DNA of 5,716 bases from positions 1 through 5,716 of the forward strand of contig JANXYE010000401.1 of assembly GCA_025350285.1 (NCBI GenBank). Direction: 5' to 3'. This DNA is from Chloroflexota bacterium (GTDB lineage: Bacteria > Chloroflexota > Dehalococcoidia > Tepidiformales > Tepidiformaceae). This document shows positions 1 to 4,449 of this stretch, one piece after another; within the stretch, counting starts at the first letter, position 1; every line of letters begins with the position of its first letter. The notes under the pieces were generated by a model. It worked only from the letters and a program-made list of their open reading frames with translations, was not told the DNA's origin and searched no databases. The position numbers were made by a program, and so were the translations under genes.

Positions 1-809
<809 letters not shown>

Positions 810-818
810 CGCTGAATA

Positions 819-824
819 CCTTCT
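819..824 (-). promoter_or_regulatory. Ribosome binding site of tuf
   Basis: AGAAGG on the minus strand, with 9 bases (TATTCAGCG) before the ATG of tuf. It fixes the start at 809. The start also agrees with the conserved N-terminus [20 protein letters not shown]. Confidence 0.7.
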
Positions 825-862
825 TTTGTCACCCCGGCGCGGCGGGCCGGTGGTCTGATTTC

Positions 863-938
863 TGGAGCCCTCATCCAGATTTGAACTGGAGACCTCGTTC
901 TTACCAAGAACGCGCTCTGCCAACTGAGCTATGAGGGC
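863..938 (-). tRNA. tRNA-Thr (anticodon GGT)
   Basis: A full cloverleaf reads on the minus strand. The acceptor is GCCCTCA/TGAGGGC, the D stem GCTC/GAGC, and the anticodon stem CGTTC/GAACG closes the loop TTGGTAA with anticodon GGT (plus-strand 903-905). The T arm is TCCAG-TTCAAAT-CTGGA. The discriminator is U73 and the 3' CCA is encoded (863-865). It reads ACC/ACU threonine codons. It is the last tRNA before tuf, the position of thrT in the E. coli thrU-tyrU-glyT-thrT-tufB operon. Confidence 0.97.
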
Positions 939-940
939 GG

Positions 941-972
941 GATAGCTACTAGCGGCTAGCTGTTAGCTCCTG
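941..972. repeat. Degenerate 7-bp tandem repeat, array 1 (GCTNNTA)
   Basis: Between two tRNA genes the plus strand reads as consecutive heptamers GATAGCT, ACTAGCG, GCTAGCT, GTTAGCT (941-968), with TAGC invariant at unit positions 3-6. In the shifted register this is GCTACTA, GCGGCTA, GCTGTTA, GCTCCTG (945-972). The periodicity is read directly from the sequence. The function is unknown; it may be a remnant of replication slippage in the tRNA spacer. Confidence 0.6.
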
Positions 973-1007
973 GACGCCAGCCAAAGGCGGGCGAATGGTC
1001 TCGTTCG

Positions 1008-1042
1008 GCTCAGAGCTGGGAGCTCACAGCCAGAAGCTTGCG
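1008..1042. repeat. Degenerate 7-bp tandem repeat, array 2 (GCTNNNA)
   Basis: Five heptamers on the plus strand: GCTCAGA, GCTGGGA, GCTCACA, GCCAGAA, GCTTGCG. GC is invariant at positions 1-2 and A closes four of the five units. The start at 1008 is 63 bases (9 x 7) after 945, so the array is in register with the first one. Three of its bases lie 3 bp from the CCA end of tRNA-Tyr. It includes the small inverted repeat GAGCTgggAGCTC (1013-1025), which may be a by-product of the repeat structure. Confidence 0.45.
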
Positions 1043-1044
1043 TT

Positions 1045-1131
1045 TGGTGGAGAGAGCAGGATTCGAACCTGCGAAGCGCGTAGCGCGGCAGATTTACAGT
1101 CTGCTGCCATTAACCACTCGGCCATCTCTCC
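1045..1131 (-). tRNA. tRNA-Tyr (anticodon GTA)
   Basis: A class II tRNA of 87 bases including encoded CCA (1045-1047). The acceptor is GGAGAGA/TCTCTCC with discriminator A73. The anticodon stem GCAGA/TCTGC closes the loop CTGTAAA with anticodon GTA (plus-strand 1095-1097). The long variable arm contains GCGC/GCGC pairing, as expected of bacterial tRNA-Tyr. The T arm is GCAGG-TTCGAAT-CCTGC. It lies 36 bp after tRNA-Thr(TGT) in transcription order. Confidence 0.97.
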
Positions 1132-1167
1132 AGATGTCGGCCTTCCACCGCGGCCTGGCTTATGTAT

Positions 1168-1243
1168 TGGAGCCCAAGAGGGGACTCGAACCCCTAACCT
1201 ACCGATTACAAATCGGTTGCGCGGCCAATTGCGCCACTTGGGC
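1168..1243 (-). tRNA. tRNA-Thr (anticodon TGT)
   Basis: A full cloverleaf on the minus strand. The acceptor is GCCCAAG/CTTGGGC, the D stem GCGC/GCGC, and the anticodon stem ACCGA/TCGGT closes the loop TTTGTAA with anticodon TGT (plus-strand 1208-1210). The T arm is AGGGG-TTCGAGT-CCCCT. The discriminator is U73 and CCA is encoded (1168-1170). It reads ACA/ACG threonine codons. It is the first gene of the tRNA-tuf cluster, matching thrU of E. coli. Confidence 0.97.
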
Positions 1244-1274
1244 CGGGGGCCTTTGCGCCCTTTTCAGGGCACCA

Positions 1275-1302
1275 ACACAAAAACGATCCGCCGCGGCGGA
1301 TC
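1275..1302 (-). terminator. Rho-independent terminator or leader attenuator
   Basis: On the minus strand a perfect 18-base palindrome (1285-1302, GATCCGC stem, CGCG loop, GCGGATC stem) is followed by CGTTTTTGTGTT. This is a GC-rich stem plus T-run. The plus strand has no T-run after the stem, so it acts only on minus-strand transcription. It lies about 90 bp downstream of the stop of the small minus-strand reading frame ending at 1394 and would end that transcript. Only 31 bp separate the T-run end from the first tRNA, so a regulatory role in the tRNA-tuf leader is also possible. Confidence 0.65.
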
Positions 1303-1309
1303 ACAACTC

Positions 1310-1338
1310 AGTATGGGAGAGGGGCTGGCCTACCGCAA
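1310..1338 (-). promoter_or_regulatory. Possible sigma-70-type promoter upstream of the tRNA-tuf cluster
   Basis: On the minus strand TTGCGG (1333-1338), a 17-base spacer, then CATACT (1310-1315). The -10 box matches TATAAT at 4 of 6 positions and the -35 box matches TTGACA at 3 of 6. I saw no better -10 box in the 41 bases between the palindrome and the first tRNA. Transcription from here would run straight into the stem-loop at 1285-1302. The match is modest and this is an inference. Confidence 0.28.
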
Positions 1339-1393
1339 GGCGAGCGGGTGAAGCTCATGCGGCCGCCTGGCGCCATCGGCGGCGCATCAAGCC

Positions 1394-1672
1394 CTACGTG
1401 CACTTCCGGGCTCTATGAGAACGGCCACGCCGGCTTCGCGGGCGCGCTCCGAGGCCTGTTCGCTGATTGCCCGGCCCGCGACCGCAGTTCGCGGATGCCG
1501 GCCGAGTTCTGGGCTCCGACGACGCGCAACTCGCGGATTGCCAGAGGTTCTCGCGAACAAGTTCCGGCAGGGTGAGCAAATCGGCGCCCAGGATTTCGCG
1601 GCGCACCTCGGCACGGAGTTCCGGATCGGCACGGAGCGCTTCCATGAACTCGCGGACTGAGACGGTGGCCAT
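1394..1672 (-). CDS. Small hypothetical protein, probably a frameshifted remnant
   Basis: The open frame encodes 92 residues. Residues 1-43 (MATVSVREFMEALRADPELR then AEVRREILGADLLTLPELVR) look like a real protein. They resemble the N-terminus of small bacterial proteins, frequent in Chloroflexota and relatives, in which a coiled coil often follows a 'LRADPELRxxVRRxIL...LLxLPE' start. That resemblance is recalled, not searched. After residue 43 the frame turns into Ser/Arg/Pro-rich text with poor codon use. Near 1543 another frame offers a better continuation (AIRELRVVGAQNSAGIRELR), and near 1480 the third frame does (RAISEQASERAREAGVAVL). This suggests one or two frameshifts or decay. No clear Shine-Dalgarno precedes the ATG. 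It is divergent from the transporter gene, and a terminator lies about 90 bp downstream. Function unknown. Confidence 0.45.
   Translation of the reverse strand: MATVSVREFMEALRADPELRAEVRREILGADLLTLPELVRENLWQSASCASSEPRTRPASANCGRGPGNQRTGLGARPRSRRGRSHRARKCT
1478..1542. repeat. Imperfect direct repeat inside the small minus-strand gene
   Basis: GACCGCAGTTCGCGGATGCC (1480-1499) recurs as GACGCGCAACTCGCGGATTG plus CC (1521-1542), with a few substitutions and one inserted base. A weaker third copy, AACTCGCGGACTG, lies near 1647-1659. On the minus strand the two copies encode IRELR in one frame, so the repeat fits a duplicated coiled-coil segment. The one-base length difference between copies would itself disturb the frame. 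Confidence 0.4.
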
Positions 1673-1708
1673 AGCTCACGGGTAGCAGATGTGATGCGGT
1701 CCGGCGGG

Positions 1709-1722
1709 ACACGGATTCGTGT
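1709..1722. promoter_or_regulatory. Small inverted repeat in the divergent intergenic region
   Basis: ACACG-GATT-CGTGT, perfect 5-base arms with a 4-base spacer, lies in the gap between the small minus-strand gene and the transporter. It sits about 17 bases before the candidate -10 box TAGGGT (1740-1745), overlapping where a -35 element would be. It could be an operator half-site pair, but a repeat this short is not strong evidence. Confidence 0.25.
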
Positions 1723-1739
1723 GCCGATGGCGGAGCGAT

Positions 1740-1745
1740 TAGGGT
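1740..1745 (+). promoter_or_regulatory. Candidate -10 box for the transporter transcript
   Basis: TAGGGT fits the loose TANNNT -10 pattern and stands 22 bases before the GTG at 1767 and 28 bases before the short upstream reading frame at 1774. No convincing -35 box is seen at the expected distance (TTCGTG at 1716-1721 is poor). Weak evidence only. Confidence 0.2.
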
Positions 1746-1773
1746 GAAACCCACCACCTCCCCGGAGTGCCCC

Positions 1774-1815
1774 ATGCGCCGACCGACCGCCCCGGCGGCG
1801 AGGCCTCTGCTATGA
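1774..1815 (+). CDS. 13-codon upstream reading frame (possible leader peptide)
   Basis: It encodes MRRPTAPAARPLL and then stops at TGA (1813-1815). That stop overlaps the preferred ATG of the transporter (1812) in an ATGA junction, the usual arrangement for translational coupling. A GGAG Shine-Dalgarno (1764-1767) sits 6 bases before its ATG. The peptide is rich in Pro, Arg and Ala. It could couple or tune translation of the transporter, or the geometry could be chance in GC-rich DNA. No peptide family is recognised. Confidence 0.35.
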   Translation: MRRPTAPAARPLL

Positions 1816-3143
1816 CGCTTGGCCCGGCCCGCCTGCCGGCGGCGGGTGGCCGGCCGGTGTCCGGGGCGCCGAGGCGCGTCTCGAGGATGTTCTACGGCTG
1901 GTGGATCATCGTCGCTGGGGCGGGCATTCAGATGCTGGCGAACGGGCTGATGGGGCAGGCCTACGGTTCGTATATGGTCTTGCTGCGCAACGATTACGGC
2001 TGGAACAAGACGACACTCTCGCTCGGATCGTCGTTGCGGGAGGTGGTGAGCGGGGGCATCGGGCCATTCCACGGCGCGCTCCTGGACCGCCTGGGGGCGC
2101 GGGCGGTGGCGACCATCGGGTTGGTGCTGTTCGGGCTCGGCTTGATGGCGTTCAGCCAGCTACGGGATCTGCTGACCTTTTACCTGGCGTTCGCGGTGAT
2201 TTCGGCGGGAATGGCACTCTGCGGCTGGACGACGATTACGTTCGCGGCCGTGCACTGGTTCGAACGGAGGCGAGCGACGGCCATCAGCCTGACGTCGGCC
2301 GGGTTCGCGGTCGGCGGGATCCTGGTGCCGCTTACCACGCTGGCGATGGAGACGCTGGGCTGGCGGGAGACGGCGTTTATTTCGGGCGTGGTTGTGCTCA
2401 TCGTGGGGTTGCCCCTCGCGCAACTCATCCGCCCCAGCCCGCAGGCGATGGGCCTCGGCCCGGATGGGGATGCGCTGACCGAGCCGCATCACCATCGCCT
2501 GAAGGGCGAGCGGGCAGGGACAGCCGCAGGCGACTTCACCCTGCGGGAGGCGCTCCACACGGCTTCGTTCTGGTGGGTGGGGTTCGGGCACGCCTCAGCC
2601 CTGTTCATCGTGTCCGCGATCAACGTCCACCTCGTGTCGCACCTGCACGAAGACCTGGGCTACTCGCTGGGGACGGCCGCCTGGTTCGTAACCGTGATGA
2701 CGCTGTTCCAGCTACTCGGGACGCTCACCGGCGGGTACATCGGCGACCATTCGAACAAGCGGGTGCTGGCGGTGGGGTGCATGGGCATGCACGCCGGAGC
2801 CATCCTTTTGCTGGCTCACGCCGCGAACGTGGAGATGGTCCTCGCCTTCGCGGTCGTGCATGGGCTGGCCTGGGGCTGGCGGGGCCCGCAGATGGCGGCC
2901 ATCCGCGCGGATTACTTCGGACGCAGCCACTTTGGCAAGATCCTCGGCGTTTCGAACCTCGTGATCATCATCGGAACCATTTCGGGGCCGTTAATCGCCG
3001 GTTATGTCTACGACCAGACGGGAAGCTACAAAACCGGCTTCGACATACTGGCGGGACTCTCGGCGGCGGGATCGGTGTTCTTCATCCTGGCGAAGAAGCC
3101 GGCGCTTCCAAAGCGGCACGCACTCCGAGCGCCTGGCGGCTAA
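1812..3143 (+). CDS. MFS transporter, OFA/monocarboxylate type
   Basis: A 443-residue, 12-helix secondary transporter of the inner membrane. From this start the transmembrane segments fall near residues 30-50, 70-90, 98-115, 121-143, 155-177 and 188-207, then 253-275, 287-309, 317-337, 341-357, 378-399 and 409-427. A hydrophilic central loop (about 210-252) contains HHHR. MFS motif A is seen as GALLDRLGAR in the loop between helices 2 and 3, with a second copy, GGYIGDHSNKR, between helices 8 and 9. The start FYGWWIIVAGAGIQ and the end GPLIAGYVYDQTGSYKTGF are typical of the oxalate/formate antiporter-like and monocarboxylate group. The substrate cannot be read from sequence. ATG 1812 is chosen for its GAGG 8 bases upstream and the ATGA overlap with a short upstream frame. 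GTG 1767 (458 residues) lacks a Shine-Dalgarno, and ATG 1887 has GAGG directly abutting it. The stop overlaps that of the convergent VOC gene. Confidence 0.93.
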   Translation: MTLGPARLPAAGGRPVSGAPRRVSRMFYGWWIIVAGAGIQMLANGLMGQAYGSYMVLLRNDYGWNKTTLSLGSSLREVVSGGIGPFHGALLDRLGARAVATIGLVLFGLGLMAFSQLRDLLTFYLAFAVISAGMALCGWTTITFAAVHWFERRRATAISLTSAGFAVGGILVPLTTLAMETLGWRETAFISGVVVLIVGLPLAQLIRPSPQAMGLGPDGDALTEPHHHRLKGERAGTAAGDFTLREALHTASFWWVGFGHASALFIVSAINVHLVSHLHEDLGYSLGTAAWFVTVMTLFQLLGTLTGGYIGDHSNKRVLAVGCMGMHAGAILLLAHAANVEMVLAFAVVHGLAWGWRGPQMAAIRADYFGRSHFGKILGVSNLVIIIGTISGPLIAGYVYDQTGSYKTGFDILAGLSAAGSVFFILAKKPALPKRHALRAPGG

Positions 3144-3577
3144 CGTTCGCGGTAGACGGGCACGAGTTCGGTGAGGATGCCGTTCATCGACTTCGGGTGG
3201 AAGAAGGCAGCGGCCAGGCGGCGAGGGTCGGCGCCGGGCCCGAGGTCGATGCGGCGGAGACCGGCTTCTTCGAGGCGGTCAGCCTCGATGGCAACGTCGT
3301 CGCAGGCATAACCGATGTGGTGCAGGCCAGGGCCGTTGCGAGCCAGGAAGCGGGCCGTGCCGCTGGTCGTGTCGGCGGGAATCAGCACTTCCACGCGAGT
3401 TTTGCCAAGGCCGACCTTGATGAAGTAGTTGTGCGTGCGTTCGGGGGCGAAATAGACGCCGTCGGGCAGCGGGGAGCGCTGTTCGTCGGGGACGAGGCCG
3501 AGCGAATCAACAAGGACGCGCTTCGCGTCATCCCAGGTGGCGGCAACGATGCCGATGTGGTCGATCTCGACGAACAT
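3140..3577 (-). CDS. VOC-family protein, methylmalonyl-CoA epimerase-like
   Basis: A 145-residue cytoplasmic protein of the vicinal oxygen chelate (glyoxalase/epimerase) fold with two beta-alpha-beta-beta-beta halves. The first half begins VEIDHIGIVA, with a probable metal ligand at H7, and contains RVEVLIP (E63). The second half begins GLHHIGYACDD (H86/H87) and ends FFHPKSMNGILTELVPV (E137). GxGLHHI and HPKSxxGxLxELV are signatures of methylmalonyl-CoA epimerase, which interconverts (R)- and (S)-methylmalonyl-CoA, and the length fits that family. The insert around residues 33-50 is unusual, and no mutase or carboxylase gene is nearby, so a different VOC activity is possible. The start is set by GGAGG 7 bases upstream of the ATG; the open frame continues 51 codons further, without family similarity. 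It follows the HEPN gene by 43 bp, and its TAG shares CTAA with the convergent transporter stop. Confidence 0.88.
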   Translation of the reverse strand: MFVEIDHIGIVAATWDDAKRVLVDSLGLVPDEQRSPLPDGVYFAPERTHNYFIKVGLGKTRVEVLIPADTTSGTARFLARNGPGLHHIGYACDDVAIEADRLEEAGLRRIDLGPGADPRRLAAAFFHPKSMNGILTELVPVYRER

Positions 3578-3584
3578 GGGGAGC

Positions 3585-3589
3585 CCTCC
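3585..3589 (-). promoter_or_regulatory. Ribosome binding site of the VOC gene
   Basis: GGAGG on the minus strand, 7 bases before ATG 3577. It decides the start against the longer open frame beginning at 3730. Confidence 0.75.
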
Positions 3590-3592
3590 GAC

Positions 3593-3605
3593 GTGCGCAG
3601 CGCAC
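3593..3605. promoter_or_regulatory. 13-bp palindrome upstream of the VOC gene
   Basis: GTGCGC-A-GCGCAC is a perfect inverted repeat with a single central base, in the 43-bp gap between the HEPN and VOC genes. On the minus strand it overlaps TAAAGT (3604-3609), a loose TANNNT -10 match. It could be an operator or a short mRNA stem just upstream of the ribosome binding site. No T-run follows it, so it is not an intrinsic terminator. Confidence 0.3.
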
Positions 3606-3620
3606 TTTAGCACGGCCGCG

Positions 3621-4103
3621 CTAGAGCCGCCGGAAGCCGCGCAGGGCGACAAGCGCGACGAGGAAGGCGCGGGCGGCCGGGTCGTCTTTGACGCGCGCCC
3701 ACGCTTCGAAGAGTTCGGAGGTGACGGCAATCAGGCGGAGCGCTTCCGCACGCGTCACGGGCGACGCGAGCGAGTAGTCCGCGGCATGGCGCGCTTCTTG
3801 AAGTACGACGAAGGAGCGCATCACGGTGGCGAGGTCGGGCGCCACCGGCTCGATCGGCCACCACGTTTTTGGCGCAGCACAAACGTGCTTCATGTCGTCG
3901 TGGGTGACCGCGCGCCTCACTGCCTCGCGTTCAAGGCCACGGGAGCCGCGGACAAATTGCCGAGCGGCCGCGTCTATCAGGAGGTGAAAGGCTGCGTAGT
4001 AAGCCGACGAGATCGATCGACGGAGGTTGGCCTGGTTTGGGCGATTCGGATCAAGGATCGCAAGCGTGGTGGCCTGCTTGAGAAGGTCGGCCGCGTAGCT
4101 CAC
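3621..4103 (-). CDS. HEPN-domain protein
   Basis: A 160-residue, probably all-helical cytoplasmic protein. The HEPN signature is clear: LRRSISSAYYAAFHLLIDAA (residues 27-46), a middle helix ending THDDMKHVC (67-75), then LQEARHAADYSL (101-112) and a hydrophobic C-terminal helix FLVALVALRG. HEPN domains occur in RNase toxins, nucleotidyltransferase-paired modules and nucleotide-binding regulators. The catalytic R-X4-6-H of active HEPN RNases is replaced at the usual place by RHAADY. An R-X4-H (R63-H68) exists, but in another part of the protein, so RNase activity is uncertain. The GTG start at 4103 is chosen because it overlaps the upstream TGA (GTGA) and puts the HEPN domain at the N-terminus; a longer frame from 4337 would read through the neighbouring gene. 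Translational coupling with the upstream 106-residue protein suggests the two products work together. Confidence 0.85.
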   Translation of the reverse strand: MSYAADLLKQATTLAILDPNRPNQANLRRSISSAYYAAFHLLIDAAARQFVRGSRGLEREAVRRAVTHDDMKHVCAAPKTWWPIEPVAPDLATVMRSFVVLQEARHAADYSLASPVTRAEALRLIAVTSELFEAWARVKDDPAARAFLVALVALRGFRRL

Positions 4104-4420
4104 CGCCGCGACTGCCGTACCGGCTCCACGGATGGACGTGGGTCGAGACTGACCGATTGAGCCGTGAACGTCACGTACGAAAAATGCCCGGGGAACAGCC
4201 GCTCGACCACCTGGTCTATTTCGCGCTGAAACGGGGTGAGTTGCGACCACACACGGCGAATCTCGCTGTCTTTCAGGGTCACTCTTACGCGAACTGCTGG
4301 GTCGCCGGACCAGTCCTCGCCGACACGGACGGCCCATTCGGCGACGGCCTCGACGATCGGGTCGTCGAGGGACTTGAGCTCTTCGAGGAGGGCTTCGGAG
4401 TTATCAACTTGCGCGAGCAT
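4100..4420 (-). CDS. Hypothetical protein paired with the HEPN gene
   Basis: A 106-residue acidic-to-basic protein that I do not recognise. Residues 1-33 (MLAQVDNSEALLEELKSLDD then PIVEAVAEWAVRV) look helical. Residues 34-62 contain a strand-rich segment (PAVRVRVTLKD), followed by a helix (REIDQVVERLF) and a strand (HFSYVTFTAQSVSL). The tail after residue 92 is Arg/Pro-rich. The layout recalls a small alpha/beta fold, but the GSxxRG motif of MNT nucleotidyltransferases, common HEPN partners, is absent. No Shine-Dalgarno is seen. TAGAAT stands 6 bases before the ATG, which suggests a leaderless transcript. Its TGA overlaps the GTG of the HEPN gene by 4 bases. By position it could be an antitoxin or cofactor of the HEPN protein; that is inference. 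Confidence 0.75.
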   Translation of the reverse strand: MLAQVDNSEALLEELKSLDDPIVEAVAEWAVRVGEDWSGDPAVRVRVTLKDSEIRRVWSQLTPFQREIDQVVERLFPGHFSYVTFTAQSVSLDPRPSVEPVRQSRR

Positions 4421-4426
4421 CGTGCG

Positions 4427-4432
4427 ATTCTA
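4427..4432 (-). promoter_or_regulatory. Candidate -10 box for leaderless transcription of the HEPN pair
   Basis: TAGAAT on the minus strand (5 of 6 to TATAAT), with 6 bases to the ATG at 4420. Transcription would start at or next to the A of ATG, the usual geometry of leaderless mRNAs. It fits the lack of a Shine-Dalgarno there. It lies within the 29-bp gap after the upstream gene, so the HEPN pair could be transcribed independently. No good -35 box is visible (TGACGG at 4447-4452 is at only 14-base spacing). Confidence 0.4.
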
Positions 4433-4449
4433 CCACGGGGAGCAGGCCG

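Noticed and set aside
939..1044. Possible decayed tRNA-Gly between tRNA-Tyr and tRNA-Thr(GGT)
   Set aside because: No acceptor, anticodon or T-arm pairing can be traced on either strand; the heptamer repeats explain the structure better.
995..1418. Plus-strand frames containing 'ESRIRTCEARSAADLQSAAINHSA' type text and 'GLEPLTYRLQIGCAANCAT'
   Set aside because: These are translations of antisense tRNA genes, a well-known source of false proteins in databases.
1413..2072. 219-codon minus-strand frame crossing the intergenic region and the transporter start
   Set aside because: Most of it is antisense to the transporter with Arg/Pro/His-rich text. Only the short part near 1480-1545 may belong to the frameshifted small gene.
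1901..3610. 569-codon plus-strand open frame
   Set aside because: It lies in the wrong frame across the clear 12-helix transporter and the antisense of the VOC gene. Its product is Arg/Gly/Pro-rich with no membrane or domain pattern, a usual artefact of GC-rich DNA.
3537..4160. 207-codon plus-strand frame
   Set aside because: It is antisense to the HEPN gene, which has a recognisable domain and a coupled start.
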